From Fen-1058 sp964398185 (lineage in GTDB: Bacteria > Chloroflexota > Anaerolineae > Fen-1058), in the NCBI GenBank assembly GCA_964398185.1, contig CAYNML010000015.1, positions 22,517 through 86,516 of the forward strand: a stretch of 64,000 nucleotides of DNA, given 5' to 3'. A program made the position numbers and the translations under genes. Shown piece by piece: positions 52,024-60,209 of the stretch (position 1 is its first letter; the number at the start of each line of letters is the position of its first letter). The notes below the pieces were generated by a model. It saw only the letters and a list, made by a program, of their open reading frames with translations. It was not told the DNA's origin and did not search any database.

Positions 52024-53271
52024 GTGAACATTCTCCTCTTTGATGTCGACGGCGTGCTGATCGAAGACGGCGGCTACTACGCGGCGCTGATCAAAACGCT
52101 CGACTACTTCAACCGGCTGCTCGGCGCCGGCCCGATCGTGTTTGGGGCGTCCGATCGCGATCACTTCCAGTCGCGCGGCTACGTCAACGAATGGGACTTG
52201 TGCCCGTTGTGCGCCGGCATCCTGCTGCTCGAAACGCTGGCCCGCCAACCCGATCGCTTGCTCGCGCCCGCGCCGTTCGAGGATTTTCTGCGGCAGCTGC
52301 GCGGCGCATCGGTTCCACAGTTGGCCGAGGTGGCGCAACCCTATCTCGAACAGATCGATCGGGCGCAGGGCAAGCCCGTGGAGCGCGCGCGTGATGTGCT
52401 GCTGAACGCGCTCGCTAAACTCTCACTGCGCGAGGACACACGCACGGCTACCGAGAGTCTGCTGCGCGAGATGTTCTCCCAAACGCACGACGTCGATCGC
52501 GCCCCGGTGACGCAAATCTTCCAGGAATTCGTCATCGGGTCGCAGCTGTACGCCGAGTCGTATCACCTGCCGCCGCGCTTCACTGAACCCTCCGTGTTAA
52601 TCACCGAAGATCGCTCGTTGATCAGTGTCGAGTCTACGCAGAAACTCGCGGAATGGGCACGGGCCGATCGGGCGCAGGTGTGCGTGTACACTGCGCGGCC
52701 CAGCCTGCCGCCCGCCGATGATCCTGATCACAGCGCGCACGTTGGCTATTCGCCCGAAGCCGAATTGGGGATGCAGCTGCTCGACATGCACTATCCCTTG
52801 ATCGCCACCGGGCGCGTGCAGTGGCTGGCGGCGAAGGTGAATGTGCCTTTCGAAAGCGTGACCAAGCCCGCGCCCATTCAGGCGCTGGCCGCCATCGGCG
52901 CAGCGATCACGCACGAGGAAGCGAACTCGCTGCTGGCCGCGCACGCGCTCATGTCGCGCGGTGAATTGATCGGGCCGTTGGCTGCCTTGAGACCTGACAG
53001 GTGGGCCAACACATCGTCGAACAGCCAGGAGCGTACTGGCCCACCTGTCAGGTCTGGCATTCATGTCTGGATCGTCGAAGATGGCATCCTGGGCATGCAA
53101 GCCACCCACGGCGCGATCGATCTGCTGAGGCGCAGCGGCCTCGACGTGCAGGCGCACGCCATTGGCATTGCGGCAGGCGGCCCCAAAGCCGACGCGCTTT
53201 CACCGCTGAGCGAGATCGTGCTGCCCGACGTGAACGCGGCCATCACGTATATTGAGCCGCATCTGCTATAG
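52024..53271 (+). CDS. HAD-like phosphatase-type protein carrying an in-frame palindromic insertion
   Basis: The protein has 415 aa from GTG 52024 with AAGGA upstream. ILLFDVDGVLIEDGG is HAD motif I, with DVD as nucleophile and acid/base. VYTARPS is a motif II candidate and VWIVEDGILGMQA a motif IV-like end. A cap of over 200 residues separates motifs I and II. Residues about 322-346 (RPDRWANTSSNSQERTGPP) are encoded by the inverted repeat at 52990-53055, just before motif IV. The substrate is unknown. Confidence 0.75.
   Translation: MNILLFDVDGVLIEDGGYYAALIKTLDYFNRLLGAGPIVFGASDRDHFQSRGYVNEWDLCPLCAGILLLETLARQPDRLLAPAPFEDFLRQLRGASVPQLAEVAQPYLEQIDRAQGKPVERARDVLLNALAKLSLREDTRTATESLLREMFSQTHDVDRAPVTQIFQEFVIGSQLYAESYHLPPRFTEPSVLITEDRSLISVESTQKLAEWARADRAQVCVYTARPSLPPADDPDHSAHVGYSPEAELGMQLLDMHYPLIATGRVQWLAAKVNVPFESVTKPAPIQALAAIGAAITHEEANSLLAAHALMSRGELIGPLAALRPDRWANTSSNSQERTGPPVRSGIHVWIVEDGILGMQATHGAIDLLRRSGLDVQAHAIGIAAGGPKADALSPLSEIVLPDVNAAITYIEPHLL
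52990..53055. repeat. AGACC-type palindrome inside the HAD-like gene
   Basis: AGACCTGACAGGTGGGCCA (52990-53008) is repeated inverted without mismatch at 53037-53055, with a 28-base loop. The element is in frame and has no stop codon in the sense frame. Confidence 0.95.
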
Positions 53272-53306
53272 TTGACGCATCACGTTTCACGTATCACGCT
53301 TCGTTT
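53272..53306. repeat. Heptamer-like array after the HAD-like stop
   Basis: TTGACGCATCACGTTTCACG, then TATCACGCTTCG, immediately follows the stop codon (53269-53271); CATCACG/TTTCACG/TATCACG units of 7 bases. Confidence 0.7.
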
Positions 53307-53324
53307 GCCGCATCATGCCGTCAA

Positions 53325-53333
53325 TGATATGAT
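53325..53333 (+). promoter_or_regulatory. Extended -10 for the CapA-like gene
   Basis: TGA-TATGAT at 53325-53333, 36 bases before the GTG start. Confidence 0.45.
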
Positions 53334-53369
53334 TGCACGATTTTGATTCGAGGAAAACAAGGAGCCGTT

Positions 53370-55070
53370 GTGAAGAAGATTCTGTTTTTGACGCTCGGCG
53401 TGGCGCTGGCCGCGCTGCTCGCCGCGTGCGGATCGACCCAGACGCCGACGCCCGCGCCCACGGCCACCGTGCCGCCGCCTACCCCGACGAGCACACCGCG
53501 GCCGACGGCGACGCCCACGGCCACACCGGCGCCGATCGGCGTGTTCACTTCGGGATCGCTGCCCGAGGCGTTCCACCGGCAGATCAACGAGAAGTTGGCG
53601 CAGCAAGCAGGTACGTTCGTCCCCAGCGGCGATCCGAATCTGGCCGTGCTGCAAATCGCTTATGCGCCTCACATCGACGTGCCCATTCTGGGCCAGTGGG
53701 TCTACGCCCTCGTCGCGCCATTTCCGACGATCGTAGATGATGTGCCGTTCGCTGCCGTGCAGGCTGCGTGGCAGGGCCAGCCCGTGCAGTGCGATGCGTG
53801 CGACTTCACCGGCCCGCTGCGGATGAGTGAAGCGACGTTGAACGCATTGAAGACCGTGTTGGGCGAACCCGCCGCCGGAGCAGTGGAAGTCATCCCATCT
53901 GATCAGATCACGCCCCGCCTGTGGGAGACGCAGCCCGCGTGGGGCATCGTGCCGTTCGACGAGTTGAATCCGCGCCTCAAGGTGCTGTCGATCGACGGGC
54001 GCACGCCCTTCCTGCGCAATCTCGATCTCAACGCTTATCCGCTCACGGTCAAGATCGGCATCGCCGGGCCGATCGAGAAAGCGGAAGAGCTGCAGGCCGC
54101 GCTCGGCCAGCCGCTGACCAATCGCGATGAGAGCAAGATGACGCTGGTGGCCTTGACGGGCGTCACGGCCATGGCCCGCGATTTCGCCGCCAGCATGGAC
54201 GTCAACGGCGTGCTCTATCCAGCCAAAGAGATCAAGGACTGGTTCGACACGTCCGACATCGTACACATCAGCAACGAGAATTCGTTCTGGCCCGATTGTC
54301 CCAAGCAGCCCACGGCCAATCGCGGCGCGTTTTGCAGCGATCCGAGTTACTGGGAACTGCTGAAGCACATCGGCGTCGACGTGATTGAGCTGGACGGCAA
54401 TCACCTGAACGATTACGGGGTGGAGCCGATCAGCTACACGCTCGATCTGTACGAACGCGCCGGCGTCCCCTACTATGGCGGCGGACGCACCATCACCGAA
54501 GCCACGCGCTACCTCACGCTGACGCACAACGGCAACGTGCTGGCCTTTGCCGGCTGCAACCCGGTGGGGCCATCCATCGGTTGGGTGGACGGGATGGGCG
54601 ATGGCCGCCCCGGCTCCGCGCCGTGCGCTTCGCCCTACCCTGAGCTGCAGGAAGAGATCAAGAAGGCCAAGGCGGAAGGCGCTGTGGTCTTCAGCACCCT
54701 GCAATACAACGAGCAGCCGCTGGGCGAGTACAGTTACGAAACAGCGACCTGGCAGGCCAAAGACTTCGCGCGCCTGATCGAGGCCGGGGCCGATGTGGTC
54801 AGCGGCAGCCAGGGGCACAGTGTGCAGGGCTTCGGCCTCAAGGGCAACGGCTTCATGCACTTTGGCGTGGGCAATCTGTTCTTCGATCAAATGCAGGCCC
54901 GCAACCTGCGCCAGAACTTTATCGATCGCTACCTGGTGTATGACAACAAATTGCTGGGCGTGGAATTACTGACGACCATGCGCGATGAAGCCGCGCTGCC
55001 GCGTAAGATGACCATCGAGGAACGGCGGGCGCTGTTGCAGCTGCTGTTTGATCTGAGTTACTGGGAATAG
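53370..55070 (+). CDS. CapA-family lipoprotein with N-terminal PBP-like domain
   Basis: The protein has 566 aa from GTG 53370, 5 bases after AAGGAG. Signal and lipobox LAAC with Cys20, then a Thr/Pro linker (22-60) typical of surface proteins. Residues about 65-265 resemble a substrate-binding protein (IGVFTSGSLPEAF, LQIAYAPHIDVPILGQWVYA). Residues 270-560 are PGA_cap/CapA metallophosphatase-like (DIVHISNENSF, IELDGNHLNDYG, GSQGHSVQGF). CapA proteins take part in poly-gamma-glutamate or related surface polymer work. No capBC genes are near, so the substrate is open. Confidence 0.85.
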   Translation: MKKILFLTLGVALAALLAACGSTQTPTPAPTATVPPPTPTSTPRPTATPTATPAPIGVFTSGSLPEAFHRQINEKLAQQAGTFVPSGDPNLAVLQIAYAPHIDVPILGQWVYALVAPFPTIVDDVPFAAVQAAWQGQPVQCDACDFTGPLRMSEATLNALKTVLGEPAAGAVEVIPSDQITPRLWETQPAWGIVPFDELNPRLKVLSIDGRTPFLRNLDLNAYPLTVKIGIAGPIEKAEELQAALGQPLTNRDESKMTLVALTGVTAMARDFAASMDVNGVLYPAKEIKDWFDTSDIVHISNENSFWPDCPKQPTANRGAFCSDPSYWELLKHIGVDVIELDGNHLNDYGVEPISYTLDLYERAGVPYYGGGRTITEATRYLTLTHNGNVLAFAGCNPVGPSIGWVDGMGDGRPGSAPCASPYPELQEEIKKAKAEGAVVFSTLQYNEQPLGEYSYETATWQAKDFARLIEAGADVVSGSQGHSVQGFGLKGNGFMHFGVGNLFFDQMQARNLRQNFIDRYLVYDNKLLGVELLTTMRDEAALPRKMTIEERRALLQLLFDLSYWE

Positions 55071-55104
55071 CTGGTTGTTGGTAGTGAGTTGTTGGTAGCG
55101 GGTA
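55071..55104. repeat. Heptamer array after the CapA-like stop
   Basis: GTTGTTG, GTAGTGA, GTTGTTG, GTAGCGG, GTAG follow the stop (55068-55070) with 7-base period. Inverted TTGTTGG, CTGGTGG, TCGTTGG, CCGTTAG units follow the response-regulator stop on the other strand (55173-55146). Confidence 0.8.
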
Positions 55105-55110
55105 GAACCA

Positions 55111-55143
55111 AAACGGGCGATCGAGAAACTCGATCGCCCGTTT
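55111..55143. terminator. Bidirectional terminator between CapA-like and response regulator
   Basis: AAACGGGCGATCGAG (55111-55125), loop AAA, CTCGATCGCCCGTTT (55129-55143): perfect 15-bp stem between convergent genes. Confidence 0.88.
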
Positions 55144-55173
55144 GACTAACGGCCAACGACCACCAGCCAACAA

Positions 55174-55872
55174 CTAATCGCTGCTCCGCGCCGCAAAGCG
55201 ATAGCCCACGCCGCGCTCCGTCAGGATGTACTGCGGATGATTCACATCCGGCTCGATCTTCTGGCGCAGATACCACACATACAACTTCAGGTAGTGGCGT
55301 TCTTCTTTGTAGGCCGGACCCCACACCTGCTCCAGCAAATACTCGTGCGTCAGGACTTTGCCCTCATTGCGCACCAACGTCATGAGCAGACGGTATTCAA
55401 TCGGGCTCAGATCGACCGGCTTGGTGTTGACCATCACCTGGCGCTGTTCGCTGTCGACAGACAGCCAGCCGTTATTGTAGTGCAGGGGTTGATCAGCCGT
55501 ATCCGTCTGCCGGTGCCGCCGCAGCACCGCTTCGATACGCGCCTGCAGTTCCTTGGTGCTGAACGGCTTGATGATGTAATCGTCTGCGCCCAACTGCAGG
55601 CCGCGCACGATGTTGCGCTCCTGACCCACGGCGGTCACGAAGATAATCGGCACATCGTTCATTTCGCGCAGGCGCTGGCACACCGTCCAACCGTCCATGT
55701 CCGGCATCATGATGTCCAGCAGGACCAGATCGGGCTGCCACGCGTAGGCCTGGCGCAGGCCCTCGGAACCGTTGTGCGCGATCTGCACCAGGTAGCTTTT
55801 GCTCTCCAGTTGCAGCCGTGTCAACGTGGCCAGCGAATCATCGTCCTCGATGATTAGTATCTTCTCAGGCAT
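55174..55872 (-). CDS. OmpR/PhoB-family response regulator
   Basis: The protein has 232 aa. The receiver has Glu9-Asp10-Asp11, phospho-acceptor Asp53 (LLDIMMPDMDG) and Lys103 (IIKPFS). The winged-helix output domain spans 130-228 (LSPIEYRLLMTLVRNEGKV, YLKLYVWYLRQKIE). No histidine kinase gene is adjacent, so it is an orphan in this window. Confidence 0.95.
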   Translation of the reverse strand: MPEKILIIEDDDSLATLTRLQLESKSYLVQIAHNGSEGLRQAYAWQPDLVLLDIMMPDMDGWTVCQRLREMNDVPIIFVTAVGQERNIVRGLQLGADDYIIKPFSTKELQARIEAVLRRHRQTDTADQPLHYNNGWLSVDSEQRQVMVNTKPVDLSPIEYRLLMTLVRNEGKVLTHEYLLEQVWGPAYKEERHYLKLYVWYLRQKIEPDVNHPQYILTERGVGYRFAARSSD

Positions 55873-55950
55873 ACGAACCTCAGTCCCCCGTCAGATAAGT
55901 GCGTAATAGTTTCGCCACATTGTACCACGTCCAACCAACGCGCCGCAAAC

Positions 55951-58074
55951 TTACTTCACACGCTGTACCAGGCCGTCAGACGTGCCAAACAACAGCGCAC
56001 CAGCCGGCCGCACGGCGAAAGCGCTGACGTCGGCTTCGAGCGAAACCGGCTGCCAGGCGGCTTCGTTCAGGGGCAGGCGATACAGCACGCCGGGTTGATC
56101 GAAGCGCGTGACCAGAACCACGGCCTCCCGATCGGTGATCTGCACATCGCCGATCGTGGTGTTGCTCGGATCGAGTCCGTCGTTGAATGAGCGCCAGCTG
56201 AGCCCGCCGTCATCCGATCGGTGCACACCGTCATAGTTGATCGCCAACACGATCGAGCCGTCGGGCGCATAGGCCAAGCGGTTGGCCGCCGGGCCGCCTG
56301 CTATTTTCGTCCACGTCTCGCCCCGATCGGTCGATCGCCACAGGCCGCCGGTGTGACCGATCAACAGGGTATTGTCCTGGGCGAAGCCGGGCGAGAGCGC
56401 GATCGAGTTGAAGTTCACGGTCAGTTCTTTGAGCAGCGGCGCATACCGATCAGCCAACGAGGTCCACGTCTCACCCCGATCGGTGGAGCGCAACACCCCG
56501 CGTTTGCTCATGGCGTACAGCGTGCCATCGCGCGCGAAGTCCGGCGAGACGGCGAGGCGCGTTACGCCCAGATCGCTGAGGCCATGCGATACCGGCCGCC
56601 ACGTTGTACCGCCGTCGTCGCTGCGCCAAATACCATAGCCATCCGTCGTGCCATTGCCGCCGGCTGCCGCAAAAATGGTCGAATCCGTGACCTTGAGATC
56701 AGTCACCACATTATCCGGCAGGCCCGCGCCGAATTCCCAGGTGGCGCCGCCATCGTCGCTGCGAAACACCGAACCCTGCTGCGTGACAAACTCATTCGAG
56801 GCGAAGATCGCCAGCAAGGCTTGATCGGACTGAGGCAGGATTGCTTGCACGCCATACCGATCGGGCGTCGTGGTTGTCTCGATGGCGTCGAGCGGTTGGC
56901 CCTGCCCCGCAATCACCGCCAGGCGTCCGCCGTTCTGCAGCACCAGGATGCGATCGCGTTCCGGATCCAGCAGCAGCGCCTGCGGGGTGGTGATCACCGG
57001 GAAGCTCACCGCGCCCAGAAAATTCAGATCACCATCGAACACTTTGAGCGAACTTCGATCACGCCACTGGAAGAGATAGACTCGATTCTGGACCGGATCA
57101 ACCAGCACCGCGCCGCCGGTGCCGTCCACCCGCGCCAGCGCCCGGCCCTGCGCGTCGTACTTCACGGTGGCGACGGTGGACGAGTTGCTGCGCGGCGCGT
57201 AAACCGCGTCATGCGCTTCATCGATCGCGAAACCGTCGAGGCTGCGTTCGGGATCCTGTGCGATCACCTGGCCCGTGGCGAGATCATACACCGCCAGCGT
57301 GTTGCCGTTATTCGAGCCGGGGATGCCGTTGTTCAGGCTGACGAACAAGCGCCGCGGCTCAGCCAGAATCGCCGCATCCACCGCGACCTGGCTCGACTCG
57401 GGCAGCGCGGGGAATGTTCCGCTCAGCGCACCTTGCACCTCCAGTGTCTCCGCATCGACGAGGATGACGCCGTGCTGCGTCACGTAAACGGTGTTGCGTC
57501 CGGTGTCCACAGCGACCTGTGGCGCCAGGGTTGAGGTGTCGCTGTAGATCGCGCTGCGCAGCACGGCCAGATTCGACGTGTCGATCAACTTGAGTTCGGC
57601 TGGTGTAATCGCCATTGTGCCGTCAGGACTGTAAGCGTAGTCGCCCGGCACGCCGATGTACAAGCGCTGCCGGCCGGCATCAACCCTCAACTCGCCGCCG
57701 AACGGAATCTCGCCGACCGAGGAGAGCGTGTTCGCATCCAGCACGATGGTGCGTGACGGCGCAACGCTGAAGTAGATGCGATCCGCCTGCTCGTCCAAGG
57801 CCGCGGGACGCGCGCTCAGCGGCGTGCCAAATTCGAACGGGTCGAGATCGATGGTTCGATCCAGCGCGGGCAGCAACACAGGCACGGGCGCAGGCTGGCT
57901 GGTTGGCGCGGCGGCCGGCGGAAGCGGTGAGGGAGTGACAGCGGGAATGAGAGATGGAGCGACAGAGGGAACGAGGGACGGAGCGCTGGTGGGAACGGAA
58001 GCCGGCGGGGCAGGTTTGGACGCGTCGCAAGCGACGAGAATAACCACAGCCAGCAAAGACAAGAGTCGTTTCAT
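55951..58074 (-). CDS. Lipoprotein with beta-propeller and BNR/Asp-box repeats
   Basis: The protein has 707 aa from ATG 58074 after GGAG. Lipobox LVAC with Cys16, then a Pro/Ala/Ser linker to about 75. The first half (80-400) has YVTN-like propeller strands (NTVYVTQHGVILVDAETLEV). The second half has five Asp-boxes: SDDGGATW, SDDGGTTW, STDRGETW twice and SDDGGLSW, as in sialidase- or Ycf48-like propellers. Cell-surface binding or sensing is likely; no catalytic residues were recognised. It follows the GT39-like gene by 13 bases. Confidence 0.82.
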   Translation of the reverse strand: MKRLLSLLAVVILVACDASKPAPPASVPTSAPSLVPSVAPSLIPAVTPSPLPPAAAPTSQPAPVPVLLPALDRTIDLDPFEFGTPLSARPAALDEQADRIYFSVAPSRTIVLDANTLSSVGEIPFGGELRVDAGRQRLYIGVPGDYAYSPDGTMAITPAELKLIDTSNLAVLRSAIYSDTSTLAPQVAVDTGRNTVYVTQHGVILVDAETLEVQGALSGTFPALPESSQVAVDAAILAEPRRLFVSLNNGIPGSNNGNTLAVYDLATGQVIAQDPERSLDGFAIDEAHDAVYAPRSNSSTVATVKYDAQGRALARVDGTGGAVLVDPVQNRVYLFQWRDRSSLKVFDGDLNFLGAVSFPVITTPQALLLDPERDRILVLQNGGRLAVIAGQGQPLDAIETTTTPDRYGVQAILPQSDQALLAIFASNEFVTQQGSVFRSDDGGATWEFGAGLPDNVVTDLKVTDSTIFAAAGGNGTTDGYGIWRSDDGGTTWRPVSHGLSDLGVTRLAVSPDFARDGTLYAMSKRGVLRSTDRGETWTSLADRYAPLLKELTVNFNSIALSPGFAQDNTLLIGHTGGLWRSTDRGETWTKIAGGPAANRLAYAPDGSIVLAINYDGVHRSDDGGLSWRSFNDGLDPSNTTIGDVQITDREAVVLVTRFDQPGVLYRLPLNEAAWQPVSLEADVSAFAVRPAGALLFGTSDGLVQRVK

Positions 58075-58087
58075 GACTTGCTCCATT

Positions 58088-60133
58088 TCATCGCACCTCA
58101 ACGCTCGTCACCCGCAGCGCATCGCCGCCTGCATCAACCGGCAAGCGATCCCCGTTGAAGTCGTACAGGCCAATCTCAATTGCATACAATCCCGGCGGCG
58201 TCCCTTTCGGAATCAACACCCCATAGCGATCGATCACCTGTTCGTTCGTTCCCCAACTCGTTGTAGGCTTTTGCCCCCCGCCCGGCTCGCGATCGGTCTG
58301 CGCGACGATCTTGCCATTCGCATCAAGCGCGTGCACGAAGACCTTGTAGCGTTCGCTCAAGGGCGCGGCGGTGCGCCAAAACAAATCAAGTTGCAGGATG
58401 TCGCCCGGCTGCACCTCGGGCGTCGAGAGCGTGTAGCCGTCCAGCGTAATGTGATCGCCAAAGCGCACACCACCTGGCGTTTCAGGCACAGTGGACAATT
58501 CAGCAGGCACGGCATACGTTACAAAGCGGATCGAGCTAATCCACTGCTCAGTGGCTTTATAGGTGTGCGCGTCGAGCCACGACTCGATCACGCGCTGCGG
58601 ATCGGCCTCGCCATCGCCCCAGTACAACACGAACAGACGCGGATGCTGCGCGGCGATGGCGGCCAACTCCGCTTCGACGGCGGCTTGATCCAGCGGGCGT
58701 TGGCGGGGCAACGGATAAACGTGCGGGCCGTCGGGATAGTAATACGTGAAGACCTCCCATTGATTCGCAGCGTCCAAAATCACCGCATCGCCGGGACGCT
58801 GGTTGTTCAAAATCCGCTGCGCGATGCCGCGATAATTATCGCGCGCGTAAGCTGGATCGAAATAGTAATGGCGCAAGGCGTCTAACGTCGGCGCGGCGAT
58901 CACGGCGCACAACGCCAGCACGACGATCGACCAGGCCCAACTCGCCATCGGCTGCCCGGCCAACTCGCGCGGCAGCGCCAGCGCCCCGCGCCCGATGCCC
59001 CACGCCGTGGCGATGCCCTTCGCCAGCAAAATACAGAACGCCGCCGATCCGACGATGAAGAACTTCAAGTACGATTCTTTGAATAACCCGAAGGCAAAGA
59101 TCAACGCGATCGGCACGAGCCACCACAACACGATCGATCCCAGGCGAATGGAGTACGGCAGCGCCTCATGCGCTTCCGCGCGGCGCTCGTCAAACCCGAT
59201 CGGATTCCACAACCCGCTGAGGATGAAGAGGCCGCAGACGAGAATCGCTACGGTCGCCTCGGCGGTGGGCAACGTGGGTCCAGCCACGTACAGTCGCAGC
59301 GTATCGAGCAGCATCTGCGCGCCATCAACCGTGACGCGCGCCGAAGGCCACGTCGTGATTTGCCGAAGCGCGGTGGGCAGCCACGGCAGGAACAACACAC
59401 CCGCTGCCGCGACAAGGCCGATCCAGACGAAGAAATACTGCCACTTCGCGCGCGTGACCAACGTCCACATCAGGACGATAAGGAAATGAGTAACGAGGAC
59501 GAAGGGGAAAGCGTAGTGGGTGTACAAGCCGGCGGCAAGCAGCAGGCTGTACGCGCCTCCGCAAATGAATTTGCGGGCTGACAAACCAAACACGTTAAAA
59601 CGTGTTTTAACACGTTTTCTCCTGTCAGACGCCGAGTTCACTCGGCAGGCCAGCGACCAATCTGCCAGCAAGCCCAGCAGCAGCCACGTCGCCGCCGCGC
59701 CGATGACGGCCAGCAGCATATACATCCGTGCTTCTTGCGAGTAGTAAATCTGGAACGGATTGATCGCCGCGATGAAAGCGGCCAGCAGTCCGACGCCCAC
59801 ACTGAACGCCTTGCGCCCGCTGAGGTACGTCAACCCGACGAGCAGCACGCCCAGCACTGCCGAGAGCGAGCGCAGCGCGAACTCGCTCGATCCGAAGAGA
59901 CCGCGCCAGACATGCAGTAAATAGTAGTACAACGGCGGATGAATATCGCCCGCGGCTCCTGCGGTGATGAGCTGCAGCGAGCGTTCCGCAATCCGCGCGC
60001 TGTTGCCCTCGTCGTTCCAGAAGGATTGGCCGTCGAGCAGGTAGAAACGCAGGAAGACGGCCAGCGCGAGAATAAGAAGAAGAGAAATTAAATTTCTGAT
60101 AGTTGAGTGCCGATTGCGGATTGGCGTCATCAT
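58088..60133 (-). CDS. GT39/ArnT-like membrane glycosyltransferase with in-frame repeat insertion
   Basis: The protein has 681 aa from ATG 60133. The N-terminus has the GT-C loop WNDEGNSARIAERSLQL (about 38-54) with catalytic-type Asp-Glu, followed by IHPPLYYYLLHVW and YSQEARMYMLL, and about eleven TM helices to 450. The C-terminal 220 residues are outside the membrane and end in a beta-rich domain (ITLDGYTLSTPEVQPGDILQLDLFWR, split). It moves a sugar from a polyprenyl carrier to an unknown acceptor. Residues about 172-202 (CRVNSASDRRKRVKTRFNV...) come from a palindromic insertion at 59559-59646. Confidence 0.86.
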   Translation of the reverse strand: MMTPIRNRHSTIRNLISLLLILALAVFLRFYLLDGQSFWNDEGNSARIAERSLQLITAGAAGDIHPPLYYYLLHVWRGLFGSSEFALRSLSAVLGVLLVGLTYLSGRKAFSVGVGLLAAFIAAINPFQIYYSQEARMYMLLAVIGAAATWLLLGLLADWSLACRVNSASDRRKRVKTRFNVFGLSARKFICGGAYSLLLAAGLYTHYAFPFVLVTHFLIVLMWTLVTRAKWQYFFVWIGLVAAAGVLFLPWLPTALRQITTWPSARVTVDGAQMLLDTLRLYVAGPTLPTAEATVAILVCGLFILSGLWNPIGFDERRAEAHEALPYSIRLGSIVLWWLVPIALIFAFGLFKESYLKFFIVGSAAFCILLAKGIATAWGIGRGALALPRELAGQPMASWAWSIVVLALCAVIAAPTLDALRHYYFDPAYARDNYRGIAQRILNNQRPGDAVILDAANQWEVFTYYYPDGPHVYPLPRQRPLDQAAVEAELAAIAAQHPRLFVLYWGDGEADPQRVIESWLDAHTYKATEQWISSIRFVTYAVPAELSTVPETPGGVRFGDHITLDGYTLSTPEVQPGDILQLDLFWRTAAPLSERYKVFVHALDANGKIVAQTDREPGGGQKPTTSWGTNEQVIDRYGVLIPKGTPPGLYAIEIGLYDFNGDRLPVDAGGDALRVTSVEVR
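59559..59646. repeat. Composite palindromic element inserted in frame in the GT39-like gene
   Basis: Three stems are nested in order: CCGCAAAT/ATTTGCGG (59559-59576), CTGACA...TGTCAG (59578-59583 and 59623-59628) around the central palindrome AAAACGTGTT-TT-AACACGTTTT (59597-59618), and GCCGAG-TTCA-CTCGGC (59631-59646). All lie in coding sequence without a stop in frame. The encoded 31 residues are basic and sit between two TM helices. Confidence 0.93.
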
Positions 60134-60148
60134 CGACCAGGCAATGCA

Positions 60149-60209
60149 ATCCACGAATTGACACGAATCTCCACGCATGAATTAGTGAAGATTCGTGTTA
60201 TTCGTGGAT
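60149..60209. repeat. CACGAAT-type inverted repeat between GT39-like and GH genes
   Basis: 60149-60170 and 60189-60209 pair almost completely (one bulge) with an 18-base loop holding CACGCATGAATT, the inverse complement of the loop at 11357-11366. The last base of the arm touches the stop of the glycoside hydrolase. Confidence 0.85.
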
